DNA from: Sulfitobacter sp. M05
Lineage (GTDB): Bacteria > Pseudomonadota > Alphaproteobacteria > Rhodobacterales > Rhodobacteraceae
Reading direction: 5' to 3'
Assembly (NCBI RefSeq): GCF_029285175.1
Contig: NZ_JABEDH010000002.1
Location: 434,001 to 498,000 of the forward strand
Length of the DNA: 64,000 nt
A program made the translations under genes and the position numbers. Shown piece by piece: positions 52,168 to 62,017 of the stretch. Positions within the stretch are counted from its first letter, which is position 1; each line of letters opens with the position of its first letter. A model generated the notes under the pieces. It ran no database searches. It was not told the DNA's origin and was given only the letters and a program-made list of their open reading frames with translations.

Positions 52168-53964
52168 ATGACGCAAGAACCTTTCCCTTCATGGCCCGAT
52201 GTCGCCCCGCAACTCGTCAATACCGCTGCGGGACGTGCCCCTGCGGATATGATCATCACCGGCGGCATCTGGGTGAATGTCCACACCCGCGAAGCCCTGC
52301 CAGATTACGACATCGCCATCACCGCAGGACGCATTGCTTTTGTCGGACCGGATGCCAGCCATTGTCGTGGTCCGGGCACCCAAATCATCAAGGCCAGTGG
52401 CCGCTACATGATCCCGGGCCTATGTGACGGCCACATGCACATCGAAAGCGGCATGCTGACGCCAGCCGAGTTTGCCCGCGCCGTCATTCCCCATGGCACA
52501 ACCTCCATGTTCACCGATCCCCATGAAATCGCCAATGTGCTGGGCCTTGAGGGCGTGCGGATGATGCATGACGAAGCCCTGATGCAGCCAATCAACATCT
52601 TCACCCAAATGCCCTCCTGTGCGCCCTCTGCGCCGGGGATGGAAACCACCGGCTTTGAAATCAGCGCCGAAGATGTGGCCGAAGCGATGCAGTGGCCCGG
52701 CATTATCGGTCTGGGCGAGATGATGAACTTCCCCGGCGTCTCAAACGCAGACCCCAAGATGCTGGCCGAAATCGCCGCAACGCAACGCGCCGGCAAAACC
52801 GTGGGCGGGCATTATGCTTCGCCTGATCTGGGGCCTGCCTTCGCCGCCTATGTGGCCGGCGGCCCCGCCGATGATCACGAGGGCACCTGCGAGGCGGACG
52901 CTATCATGCGGATGCGTCAGGGGATGCGCTCGATGATCCGGCTCGGCTCTGCATGGTATGACGTTGAAACACAGATCACCGCCATCACTGAACGCGGCCT
53001 TGATCCGCGCAACATGATCCTTTGCACCGATGATTGCCATTCGGGCACGCTGGTCAACGACGGCCATATGAACCGGGTCGTCCGTCACGCGATTGACTGC
53101 GGGTGTGATCCCTTGATCGCCCTGCAAATGGCCACGATCAACACCGCGACACACTTCGGGCTGGAACGCGACATCGGGTCGCTCACACCAGGCCGGCGCG
53201 CCGATGTGATCCTGACATCAGACCTCAAAACCCTCCCGATAGAGACTGTTATTGCCCGGGGACGGATTGTCGCCCAAGACGGCGTTTGCCTTGTTGAGTG
53301 CCCGCATTACGACTGGCCCAACACTGCCCGCATGACGGTGAACATGGGCAAGACGCTAGGCAGAGATGACTTTACCATTCACGCCCCGCATGGGGCCAAT
53401 GGTGTCACGGCCAATGTCATCGGGGTGGTCGAAAATCAGGCCCCGACACGCGCGCTGCAATTCGAACTGCCGGTCACGGATGGGCGGGTTCAGGCCACCC
53501 GCGAGGTTGCGCAGATCGCATTGGTCGAACGCCACCGCGCCACCGGCAATGTCGTCAACGCCTTTGTCTCGGGGTTTGGGTATACTGGTGCCATGGCGAT
53601 GGCATCGACCGTGGCGCATGATAGTCACCACATGATTGTTGTCGGCACCGATCGCGAACAGATGGCACTGGCCGCCAACCGCTTGCGTAAGGTTGGCGGC
53701 GGCATCACCATTTTCAAAGACGGTGTTGAACTGGCATTGGTTAAACTGCCCATCGCGGGGCTGATGTCTGATCAACCTGCCGCTGACATCGCTGCCGCCA
53801 CCGAAGACATGATGCAGGCCATGCGCGACTGTGGTTGCACCCTGAACAACGCCTATATGCAGCATTCACTGCTGGCGCTCGTCGTGATCCCCGAATTGCG
53901 GATTTCCGACCTTGGCCTGGTCGATGTGCGCACCTTCGAATTTACCGATGTTATCGTGTCGTAA
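52168..53964 (+). CDS. ade: Adenine deaminase
   Basis: Converts adenine to hypoxanthine and ammonia. 598 residues, amidohydrolase fold: GHMHIESGMLTP metal site, GTTSMFTDPHEIANVLG, LGEMMNFPGV, CTDDCHSGTLVNDGHMN and the C-terminal SHHMIVVGTDREQMA domain of Ade. Start at ATG 52168; an in-frame GTG at 52153 is an alternative. Head-to-head with the VOC gene; followed after 62 bases by AMP nucleosidase. Confidence 0.95.
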   Translation: MTQEPFPSWPDVAPQLVNTAAGRAPADMIITGGIWVNVHTREALPDYDIAITAGRIAFVGPDASHCRGPGTQIIKASGRYMIPGLCDGHMHIESGMLTPAEFARAVIPHGTTSMFTDPHEIANVLGLEGVRMMHDEALMQPINIFTQMPSCAPSAPGMETTGFEISAEDVAEAMQWPGIIGLGEMMNFPGVSNADPKMLAEIAATQRAGKTVGGHYASPDLGPAFAAYVAGGPADDHEGTCEADAIMRMRQGMRSMIRLGSAWYDVETQITAITERGLDPRNMILCTDDCHSGTLVNDGHMNRVVRHAIDCGCDPLIALQMATINTATHFGLERDIGSLTPGRRADVILTSDLKTLPIETVIARGRIVAQDGVCLVECPHYDWPNTARMTVNMGKTLGRDDFTIHAPHGANGVTANVIGVVENQAPTRALQFELPVTDGRVQATREVAQIALVERHRATGNVVNAFVSGFGYTGAMAMASTVAHDSHHMIVVGTDREQMALAANRLRKVGGGITIFKDGVELALVKLPIAGLMSDQPAADIAAATEDMMQAMRDCGCTLNNAYMQHSLLALVVIPELRISDLGLVDVRTFEFTDVIVS

Positions 53965-54026
53965 CATCGACACGCCATATTCTCCAAACGGGCAGGACCG
54001 CCCCAAAAAGAACAGAAAGACCGAAA

Positions 54027-55487
54027 ATGAAGATACTGACACCTGATACCCCACACCCGCAGGAATTTACCGATGCGACACAGGCCGTTGATTGCCTGAC
54101 TGCGCTTTACATGCAGGCCACCGCATTTCTACGCGACAATTTCGCCGAGGTGCTGGAAACCCCCGTGACCAACACCCGCATCCGTGCGTTTTACCCCGAG
54201 GTTCGCTTTAGCACCTCCAGCTATGCGCAGGTCGACAGCCGCCTCAGCTTTGGGCACGTCTCATCGCCCGGACGGTTCGCGGCCACAATCACCCGCCCCG
54301 ATCTGTTCCGCAATTATCTGATCCAGCAAATCGGCCTGCTGATCGAAAACCACGAACAGCCGGTGACAATTGGCCTGTCAGACACGCCCATTCCGGTGCA
54401 TTTTGCCGTCACTGGCGACAATGCCGTGAACATTCCCCAAGACGGGGCTGCCGATTTCACCCTGCGCGATATTTTCGATGTACCGGACCTGTCCACCACC
54501 AATGACGACATCGTCAATGGCACCTATCAACCGGTTGATGATCTGCGCCCGCTGGCCCCGTTTACCGCCCAGCGCGTGGATTATTCGCTGGCCCGACTGG
54601 CGCATTACACCGCCACCGATCCGGAACATTTCCAATGTCACGTCATGTTCACCAACTACCAGTTCTATGTCACCGAGTTCGAGGAATACGCCCGCGCGCA
54701 ACTGAACGATCCGAACAGCGGCTACACCTCCTTTGTCTCGACCGGCAATGTCGAGATCACCGACGGCAACACCCCTATTCCTGAAACGGTGAAAACACCG
54801 CAGATGCCAACCTATCATCTGAAACGCGCTGATGGGTCTGGCATCACGTTGGTTAACATCGGCGTTGGCCCGTCCAATGCCAAAACCGCAACCGACCATA
54901 TTGCGGTTTTGCGCCCGCACGCCTGGATTATGGTGGGCCACTGTGCCGGTCTGCGTAACACGCAAGCCTTGGGCGACTTCGTACTGGCCCACGCCTATCT
55001 GCGCGAAGACCACGTTCTGGACGATGACCTGCCCGTCTGGATTCCAATCCCCGCACTGGCCGAAATCCAGATCGCATTGGAACAATCCGTGGCGCAGGTC
55101 ACCCAGCTGGAAGGTTATGAACTCAAGCGGATCATGCGCACCGGCACCGTCGCCACCATTGATAATCGCAACTGGGAACTGCGCGACCAATCAGGCCCGG
55201 TTCAGCGCCTTAGTCAATCTCGCGCCATCGCGCTGGACATGGAAAGCGCAACCATCGCCGCCAACGGATACCGCTTCCGTGTTCCTTACGGCACGCTGCT
55301 ATGTGTCTCGGACAAACCGCTTCACGGCGAACTCAAATTGCCGGGTATGGCCTCCGACTTTTACAAGACCCAAGTGTCACGCCACTTGATGATCGGAATC
55401 CGCGCAATGGAAATACTGCGCTCAACTCCACTGGAACGCATTCACAGCCGAAAATTGCGGTCGTTCGACGAAACCGCCTTCCTCTGA
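54027..55487 (+). CDS. amn: AMP nucleosidase
   Basis: Splits AMP into adenine and ribose 5-phosphate. 486 residues from ATG 54027: an Amn-specific N-terminal domain (to ~180, with FYPEVRFSTSSYAQVDSRLS) and a phosphorylase-type catalytic domain with RPHAWIMVGHCAGLRNTQALGD and DMESATIAANGYRFRVPYGT. Adjacent ade would use the adenine product, making a two-step AMP to hypoxanthine route. Confidence 0.95.
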   Translation: MKILTPDTPHPQEFTDATQAVDCLTALYMQATAFLRDNFAEVLETPVTNTRIRAFYPEVRFSTSSYAQVDSRLSFGHVSSPGRFAATITRPDLFRNYLIQQIGLLIENHEQPVTIGLSDTPIPVHFAVTGDNAVNIPQDGAADFTLRDIFDVPDLSTTNDDIVNGTYQPVDDLRPLAPFTAQRVDYSLARLAHYTATDPEHFQCHVMFTNYQFYVTEFEEYARAQLNDPNSGYTSFVSTGNVEITDGNTPIPETVKTPQMPTYHLKRADGSGITLVNIGVGPSNAKTATDHIAVLRPHAWIMVGHCAGLRNTQALGDFVLAHAYLREDHVLDDDLPVWIPIPALAEIQIALEQSVAQVTQLEGYELKRIMRTGTVATIDNRNWELRDQSGPVQRLSQSRAIALDMESATIAANGYRFRVPYGTLLCVSDKPLHGELKLPGMASDFYKTQVSRHLMIGIRAMEILRSTPLERIHSRKLRSFDETAFL

Positions 55488-55626
55488 TCCGCTGTCACCC
55501 CGAAAAAAGGCGAAAAACTGCTATTTTCACTGATTCTCGCCTGATTATTCGTTGTGCTTTCCTACAACATACCGTTACTTTCCGGCCATGAGGCCCAACA
55601 TCGGGCGGTCTAAGGAGAAAAAGAAC

Positions 55627-55917
55627 ATGGCAACCAAACCAATGACAAAGACACAGCTCGTCGCCGCACTGGCCGAGGAAATGGGCTCTGACAAAAAATC
55701 AGCAGGCGCAGCACTTGATGCCGTTTGCAACCTGATCACACGCGAAGTATCCGGCGGCGGTGCCGTGACCCTTCCCGGCGTTGGCAAAATCTATTGCCGC
55801 GAACGCCCCGAGCGCATGGTCCGCAACCCTGCGACAGGCGAACAGTTCAAGAAAGACGCGGACAAGGTTGTCAAAATGACCATCGCGAAAGCACTGAAGG
55901 ACAGCGTGAACGGCTAA
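55627..55917 (+). CDS. HU-type DNA-binding protein
   Basis: 96 residues from ATG 55627 (AAGGAG ribosome site). Family marks: MTKTQLVAALAEEMGSDKKS, VTLPGVGKIYCRERPERMVRNPATGEQ (the Arg/Asn-Pro arm that intercalates DNA) and the basic end DADKVVKMTIAKALKD. The arm reads R-N-P-A-T-G, normal for HU. Stands alone, followed by a terminator. Confidence 0.93.
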   Translation: MATKPMTKTQLVAALAEEMGSDKKSAGAALDAVCNLITREVSGGGAVTLPGVGKIYCRERPERMVRNPATGEQFKKDADKVVKMTIAKALKDSVNG

Positions 55918-56280
55918 GCCTTCACCACGTCACAGGTACTGAAACGTTTTTCGAAACACCTCAGGCACACCACACCACCCATCGCGTTGAAATCTGAAAT
56001 TTCAGACAGCCTTGGGTAAGCGAGGTTTTTGCGAAAATACTATGAAGGGGGCGCTGAAAAGCGGTCCCTTTTTTTGCGGGTCGCGGCGGGTCTGTCAATC
56101 GTCTCCATCACACCCCGAATCCGATCAATGCCCGCGTCTCGCAATACTGGCTCAAACGTCAAGCATTTCTGACCCAGCCCAGCCCTTCCGCGCGCCAGCT
56201 TCCAGGATCCAGATGCGGGACAAAGCGTGCCTTCGCGGCGATTGCATCAACCTCCGCTTTTAAAAGACCACGATCGGGTC
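55918..56280. other. Gap between HU gene and dnaE2
   Basis: No gene seen in 363 bases. It holds the rho-independent terminator at 56047-56075; the rest is unstructured to the eye. The dnaE2 gene converges from the right. Confidence 0.5.
56047..56075 (+). terminator. Rho-independent terminator after the HU gene
   Basis: GGGGGCGCT and AGCGGTCCC pair at eight of nine positions across a GAAA-type loop, followed by seven T. It lies 130 bases after the HU stop, on the plus strand. Confidence 0.8.
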
Positions 56281-59200
56281 TTAGTGAAAATCTCGGGACT
56301 TTGGAATAACACGTACATTACGCGGGTGGCCTCTGATCCCTACCTGTCCCGGAATGGGATGCGTTGGATGGTCACCGCGCGTTGTGATTTCAGGCAAGGC
56401 GACGTCCGACAATCCTGCAAGGCGCTCACTGCGGTCTTGTAGATCGTCTGCAACGACGTGGATCACGCGCCCGTCGGTTTGCAGGCGCCCTTTGACCACC
56501 AGCAGCCGCGCAGCCATGATTGTTGGGCGGTACACTTTGAACATCCTGGGCCAGATCACGAGGTTCGCGACGCCGGTTTCGTCCTCAAGCGTGATAAAGC
56601 ACACGCCCTTGGCACTCCCCGGTTTTTGCCGTACCAGAACCAATCCCGCGAGCGAGACACGTTGTCCATGATACATGCGTGTCAGGTCTGATGATGCGGC
56701 AAACCCCTGTTGGTGCAGACTGGTACGATAGAACGACATCGGGTGCGCTTTGAGTGATAGGCGTAAGGTTTGATAGTCTGCAACGACGTGTTCGGCCTTG
56801 GGCATCTTGGGCAACGCCACATCTGGATCAGGCCCGCGTGTGCTGGCAGCTGCATGTTCAAAAATCGGCAAGGCAGGGGCATCTTTCAGAGCCTGCGATT
56901 GCCAAAGTGCTTGGCGGCGGTCGATCCCCATAGAACGCAATGTGTCCGCCGCAGAGAGTTTACCGATAGCTTTCACATCCAAACCTGCGCGTTCTTTCAG
57001 GTTGGCGATGTCACTGTAGGGCGCGTCACGCATGGCGGCGATCCGGTTTGCAGCGTCTTCATATAGCCCATCAACCAAGCGCATACCCAGTCGTAAGGCA
57101 AACCCGTCGCCACAAGGTTCTAATGTGCAATTCCAATCAGAATAGTTCACGTCAACGTCGCGCACTTCTACGCCATGGTCGCGGGCATCCCGCACGATTT
57201 GTGCTGGCGCATAAAACCCCATGGGTTGCGAGTTCAGCAGCGCACAAGCAAAAGCCGCTGGGTAATGCCACTTCATCCAGCTTGAGACATAGACCAGTTT
57301 GGCAAAGCTCGCTGCATGGCTTTCGGGAAAGCCGTATTCGCCAAACCCTTTAATCTGGTCAAAACAGCGTTGAGCAAACACGGGATCATACCCGCGTTCA
57401 ACCATATTCCCGACCATCAGCGATTGTAGCTGCTCAATCGTGCCGCGTGACCTGAATGTTGCCATCGCTTTGCGCAAGGCGTTGGACTGGGCGGGCGTGA
57501 ACTTGGCCGCATCCATCGCAATTTGCATCGCTTGTTCTTGGAATATTGGAACGCCCATCGTGCGTTCTAATATTTTTTTAAGCTCGTCCTGCGGATGGTC
57601 TGGGCCTGGACATGGATAATCGACCTCCTCTATCCCTTGCCGCCGCCGCAAATAAGGATGCACCATATCGCCTTGGATTGGACCAGGTCGTACGATGGCG
57701 ACCTCAATCACGAGATCATAAAACACACGCGGGCGCAGTTTGGGCAGCATTGCCATTTGCGCACGGCTTTCAACTTGGAACACCCCGAGGCTGTCACCTT
57801 CGCACAGCATATCATATGTGGCCGTGTCGTCTTGCGGAACAGTAGCGAGTTCAAACCGCTGATCGTAATGCGCATCAATCAGATCAAAGCATTTGGCAAT
57901 GCAAGTCAGCATCCCAAGCGCCAGAATATCCACTTTGAAGATGCCCAAAGCGTCGATATCGTCTTTATCCCATTCGATAAAACTCCGCTCGGGCATAGCC
58001 CCATTCCCGATTGGAACGATCTCCGTCAGCGGGCGCTCAGTCAGGATAAAACCTCCGACATGTTGCGATAAATGGCGCGGCATACCGATCATCTGTTTGG
58101 CCAATTTTAGCACAATCCGCAGATAGGGATCAGACAAATCAAGCCCCGCTTCTTTGGCCCTCTCGTCATCCATCTGCCCTTCGAAACTGCCCCAAATGGT
58201 GCCCGCGAGTTTGGATGTCACATCCTCTGACAACCCCATCGCTTTGCCGACCTCACGGATTGCAGATCGGGGACGGTAGTGGATCACGGTCGCGCATAGC
58301 CCCGCGCGATGACGCCCGTATTTACCGTACATATATTGGATCACCTCTTCGCGGCGCTCATGTTCAAAATCAACATCAATGTCAGGCGGCTCATCCCGTT
58401 CTTCGCTCAGGAAGCGTTCAAATAGCACGTTTGTTTCATTGGGATCGACGGAGGTAACCCCAAGGCAAAAGCAGACGGCAGAGTTGGCCGCTGATCCGCG
58501 TCCCTGACACAGAATTGGCGGCTGTGCCTCATGCCGCGCAAAGCGGACAATATCGTTGATGGTCAGAAAATACCGCGCGATGTCTTTGCTTTTGATCAGC
58601 GCAAATTCTTTGTGGATCAGGGCGATCACATGATCGGGTGTGCCATCTGGATAGCGGGTTTTGGCCCCCTCCCATGTGAGCTGTTCCAACTGGTCTTGGG
58701 CGGTTTTCCCTATCGGCACGATCTCATGCGGGTATTCGTAGCGTAGATCGGTCAGTTGGAAGGTGATTGTATCTGCCAAGGTGCGCGTGGCTTTGATCGC
58801 ATGGGGCCAATCTGCGAAAAGACGGCTCATCTCAGTGGGGGATTTGAGGTGGCGTTCGGCGTTTGCCCCCAGCAAGAAACCGGCCTTGGGTACAGTCACG
58901 CCTTCACGAATTGCGACCATGACGTCCTGCAAGGGGCGTCGGTCAGGTGCATGATAGAGCACATCGTTTGTGGCTAGAATTGCCAACCCATGCGCGCGAG
59001 CCAACATATCAAGCCGGTTGATCCGCACGCGATCATCGCCACGATAAAGATACGTCGCACCGATATAAGCCATATCGGGCAACGCCTTCATAAGACGCGG
59101 CAGGCACGCCGCGAACACATCTAAATTCTCGGGCGGCATGACGATAAGGTGCAGGTCTTCGGCGTGGTCGCGTAGCATCTCAAGCGTCAGGTGCGTTTCG

Positions 59201-59589
59201 CCTTTGTCCTGCCACGCGCCGTCTGCGGTTTGCATTTTGCCCTGTGATAAAAGCATAGATAGCCGTGCATATGCGGCACGATCCTGTGGGTAGGCCAGCA
59301 ATTCCGTTCCACACAGCAACACCAGACGCGCCCCTATCAGCGGATGCACGCATGCTTTTTCAGCTTCCGTGTGTATTCGGACAATTCCCGCCAGCGTGTT
59401 ACGATCTGCGATGCCGATACTGTCATAGCCCAGCACGTTAGCCTTCGCCGTCAAATCCACAGCGTCAGATGCCGCCCGCAAAAAGGAAAAGCAACTGGCC
59501 ATGCCAAACTCTACATATGGGCTAGGCGGGTTGGGCGTGAAGCCTTCGTCCTCCAACGTGCGGCGCGGATTTCCCTCTTGCAGCGGCAT
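56281..59589 (-). CDS. dnaE2: Error-prone DNA polymerase DnaE2 (ImuC)
   Basis: 1102 residues from ATG 59589, overlapping the imuB stop by one base (TGATG). It has an N-terminal PHP domain (YVEFGMASCFSFLRAASDAV, IGIADRNTLAG), the catalytic region with the PDIDVDFEHERREEV aspartates (~460) and KVDILALGML, and a C-terminal OB fold (VSLAGLVLVRQKPGSAKGVC). Works with ImuA and ImuB in SOS mutagenesis. Polymerase aspartates are intact, so activity is expected. Confidence 0.95.
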   Translation of the reverse strand: MPLQEGNPRRTLEDEGFTPNPPSPYVEFGMASCFSFLRAASDAVDLTAKANVLGYDSIGIADRNTLAGIVRIHTEAEKACVHPLIGARLVLLCGTELLAYPQDRAAYARLSMLLSQGKMQTADGAWQDKGETHLTLEMLRDHAEDLHLIVMPPENLDVFAACLPRLMKALPDMAYIGATYLYRGDDRVRINRLDMLARAHGLAILATNDVLYHAPDRRPLQDVMVAIREGVTVPKAGFLLGANAERHLKSPTEMSRLFADWPHAIKATRTLADTITFQLTDLRYEYPHEIVPIGKTAQDQLEQLTWEGAKTRYPDGTPDHVIALIHKEFALIKSKDIARYFLTINDIVRFARHEAQPPILCQGRGSAANSAVCFCLGVTSVDPNETNVLFERFLSEERDEPPDIDVDFEHERREEVIQYMYGKYGRHRAGLCATVIHYRPRSAIREVGKAMGLSEDVTSKLAGTIWGSFEGQMDDERAKEAGLDLSDPYLRIVLKLAKQMIGMPRHLSQHVGGFILTERPLTEIVPIGNGAMPERSFIEWDKDDIDALGIFKVDILALGMLTCIAKCFDLIDAHYDQRFELATVPQDDTATYDMLCEGDSLGVFQVESRAQMAMLPKLRPRVFYDLVIEVAIVRPGPIQGDMVHPYLRRRQGIEEVDYPCPGPDHPQDELKKILERTMGVPIFQEQAMQIAMDAAKFTPAQSNALRKAMATFRSRGTIEQLQSLMVGNMVERGYDPVFAQRCFDQIKGFGEYGFPESHAASFAKLVYVSSWMKWHYPAAFACALLNSQPMGFYAPAQIVRDARDHGVEVRDVDVNYSDWNCTLEPCGDGFALRLGMRLVDGLYEDAANRIAAMRDAPYSDIANLKERAGLDVKAIGKLSAADTLRSMGIDRRQALWQSQALKDAPALPIFEHAAASTRGPDPDVALPKMPKAEHVVADYQTLRLSLKAHPMSFYRTSLHQQGFAASSDLTRMYHGQRVSLAGLVLVRQKPGSAKGVCFITLEDETGVANLVIWPRMFKVYRPTIMAARLLVVKGRLQTDGRVIHVVADDLQDRSERLAGLSDVALPEITTRGDHPTHPIPGQVGIRGHPRNVRVIPKSRDFH

Positions 59590-61133
59590 CAGGTGAAGAA
59601 CCCATGCATAAACCAACGTGGATCATCGCCGCGCCCGTCATACAACACGCCTTCACGGTAGAGCCAAAAGCGACGACCATCTTGAACCTCGACCTTGTAA
59701 TAATCACGCAATCGCGTGCCGGGTCGGTCGCGCCACCATTCTGGCGCGATACGTTCCGGTCCTGCGTGGCGTGTCGATTTATACAGCACCCCGCGCCAGC
59801 GAAATTGCGATGGCGGGCCTTCGGGAACCGCATAGATCACGCGCACCTCCTCAGGGGGACCAAGGACGCGGATGGGGCGCTCGTGCGGTAGTTTAGGCGC
59901 TTGCGTGGGCGCACCTTGCAAGGCTGGCACACGGCCTTCAATCCGCTCTGGAATATGGCTTTCGCGCCATGTGGACCACGTGATGTTCTCGCGTCCCAAC
60001 CGCGCGGTGAGCCTGTCGATCAATCCTGAAATATCAGCCTGTGCGTCGCGTTTGCCATCAAGGTTTTCTTGGATGCGCATTACAGGTTCGACCTGCACAG
60101 CCTCAAGCGTAAGCAGATCAAATCCGAAACCGGGATCAATACCGTCGAGTTTGCCATCAAAGAGACGCAGCAGATGGGCCTTATCACGGCTGGCCTTGGC
60201 CGTAGTCAACTGCACCGTTCGGCATTCGCTATCAATGCGGTAAATTATAAGGCGCAGCTGACGCGCCCCTTGTTCCGCATCGGCCAAGTGTTGGCACAGC
60301 TCATCCACAAGCCCTTTGAGGTGCGGCACAGGGTCAATTACAGGTTCAGACAGGCGCGCACGGGCGATAAATTGCACATGATCAGCGGGCGCGTTCAACG
60401 GATCAGGGCTGGCACCAAAAGCGCGATCCATCAGCATCAATGGGTTTTGGTCTGCGGGTATCGTAGAGAATCGCTGCATTAAAGCGGCGCGTGGTACAGT
60501 GACCAATGCGCCGATTGTTTTAAGGCCAAGCCGATCAAGCAAGCGTGTCGTCTCAGGCGTCAGACGCAACGCCTTCACGGGCAACGGCGATAGTGCCGAC
60601 GCCACATCTCGACACCTGCTGATCTGAAAAGGGATACCATAGCGCGCCAAAGCCTGTGCGGCCCCCGGTGTCGGGGCCATCGCCACCTTTGCTGTCAGCC
60701 CCTGTATGGCAAAACGTTGTACTATATCGCGCAACATCCGCGCATCGCCCTCAAACAAATGGGTGGCCCCCGTCACATCCAAATACAACCCATCGGGCCC
60801 GTCCTTCACAGTCCACGGACACCAGCGCCGTGCCCAGTGTACAAGGCGTTGCATCAGGGCCTGATCACCATCTAGATCGGCACTTTCAACGTGTAAGTCG
60901 GTGTGGATCGCCTGCGCATCGACCACACGGTCGCCGATGTTGATGCCGCGCGTTCTTGCGGCTTGATTAATGCTATACACGACAGGGCCATGGGTGCCTT
61001 CACGCGATAAAACCACGGGTACATCACGGCTTGGCACTGTCCGGTAGGCGCTGATCACCCGTTTCCAGCGTTCGTAGGTCAGATCGGGGAACCAGACTGA
61101 GACGATCTGCGGCGCGGCTTGCTTGCGGGTCAT
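59589..61133 (-). CDS. imuB: Y-family polymerase-like protein ImuB
   Basis: 514 residues from ATG 61133. It resembles a Y-family polymerase (IVSVWFPDLTYERW start, little-finger region, DPLNAPADHV), but the catalytic acidic motif Ser-x-Asp-E reads DGLYLDVTGATHLF without the DE pair, the known inactive state of ImuB, which acts as a clamp-binding adaptor. The N-terminus cannot start later because VSVWFPDL must be included, so its 5' end overlaps imuA by 110 bases. Confidence 0.9.
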   Translation of the reverse strand: MTRKQAAPQIVSVWFPDLTYERWKRVISAYRTVPSRDVPVVLSREGTHGPVVYSINQAARTRGINIGDRVVDAQAIHTDLHVESADLDGDQALMQRLVHWARRWCPWTVKDGPDGLYLDVTGATHLFEGDARMLRDIVQRFAIQGLTAKVAMAPTPGAAQALARYGIPFQISRCRDVASALSPLPVKALRLTPETTRLLDRLGLKTIGALVTVPRAALMQRFSTIPADQNPLMLMDRAFGASPDPLNAPADHVQFIARARLSEPVIDPVPHLKGLVDELCQHLADAEQGARQLRLIIYRIDSECRTVQLTTAKASRDKAHLLRLFDGKLDGIDPGFGFDLLTLEAVQVEPVMRIQENLDGKRDAQADISGLIDRLTARLGRENITWSTWRESHIPERIEGRVPALQGAPTQAPKLPHERPIRVLGPPEEVRVIYAVPEGPPSQFRWRGVLYKSTRHAGPERIAPEWWRDRPGTRLRDYYKVEVQDGRRFWLYREGVLYDGRGDDPRWFMHGFFT

Positions 61134-61722
61134 AACGCGCGACCCAGCGCCCCGGATTGCGGCCTCGCGCACGAAATAAATCCAGATCCCACTGCGCCTG
61201 TCCTGGGGCCTGCGCATCGTGCGGATTGGGCTGGGACGGCAATGATACCACGCGCCATCTTGCGCGCGCCGCACTTAAGACACCGGGATCGCCACTGCGG
61301 ATCAGATACAGTGGGACGCCTGACGCTTCTGCCCGCATCGTCAGACGTTTGGTGGCAGTAAAGTCTAGTGCAGCGGGTGCGCCATGCACCTCGCCTATGA
61401 CAGCGGTCAGACCTGCACATGTTGCGGCTTCCTCCATTGACCACAGCACATCGCGCGGATGACTGACAGTGACTCGCAAGATTGGCTGCGTAATCTGCAT
61501 GGACCGCAGACCCGGTGCATAAAGCTGCCCGTTTTCGCGGCGTGCTGCATAATCCTGCACCCACACAATAGGCATATCCACTTGACCTAATTCTGCCAAA
61601 ACAACGCCAATTGCACCCGCATCGGCGGATTTTTGACACAAAACGTCCGTCAATGCAGGTTGCCCAAAGGTGACAGGCTGAGGGAACGGCAAAATTTGCC
61701 CATATAAAGAATCGTAGGTCAT
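61024..61722 (-). CDS. imuA: SOS mutagenesis protein ImuA
   Basis: A RecA-like fold protein without a usual P-loop (ADAGAIGVVLAEL). 232 residues from ATG 61722, chosen because the longer frame runs through the SOS box. Seen: PIVWVQDYAARRENGQLYAPGL, DVLWSMEEAATCAGL, ALDFTATKRLTMRAEASGVPLYLIR, the ImuA family pattern. First gene of the imuA-imuB-dnaE2 cassette, with a perfect SOS box 15 bases upstream. Confidence 0.9.
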   Translation of the reverse strand: MTYDSLYGQILPFPQPVTFGQPALTDVLCQKSADAGAIGVVLAELGQVDMPIVWVQDYAARRENGQLYAPGLRSMQITQPILRVTVSHPRDVLWSMEEAATCAGLTAVIGEVHGAPAALDFTATKRLTMRAEASGVPLYLIRSGDPGVLSAARARWRVVSLPSQPNPHDAQAPGQAQWDLDLFRARGRNPGRWVARYDPQASRAADRLSLVPRSDLRTLETGDQRLPDSAKP

Positions 61723-61736
61723 ACACCAATAGCATT

Positions 61737-61751
61737 GTTCATGTTTTGTTC
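61737..61751. promoter_or_regulatory. LexA box (SOS box) of imuA-imuB-dnaE2
   Basis: GTTC (61737-61740), ATGTTTT, GTTC (61748-61751), the alphaproteobacterial LexA site GTTC-N7-GTTC (GAAC-N7-GAAC on the coding strand), 15 bases before the imuA ATG. It places the cassette under LexA. Confidence 0.92.
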
Positions 61752-62017
61752 TTTTTTGCAAATTCATAATAGTGGACGTTCATGCACTGTTCGGCATCTG
61801 TGACTCTGGACCCTTTCAAGACCTTCGCCGCGACCCGCGCGAAGGTCAGCTATGCCGATTTTCAGGATTTTGGGTCAATCTTTAACGTGAAGGTCAAATT
61901 CGTCTGACGTTCCACATAGAACGGGACTGGCAAGCCCACGTCGCAAAGCACAGACACCCCCCTTGCCCCTGCGTTCGTCTTGGCAGAGTTTGCAGCCATT
62001 CAGGGACGGGGTTTCAC

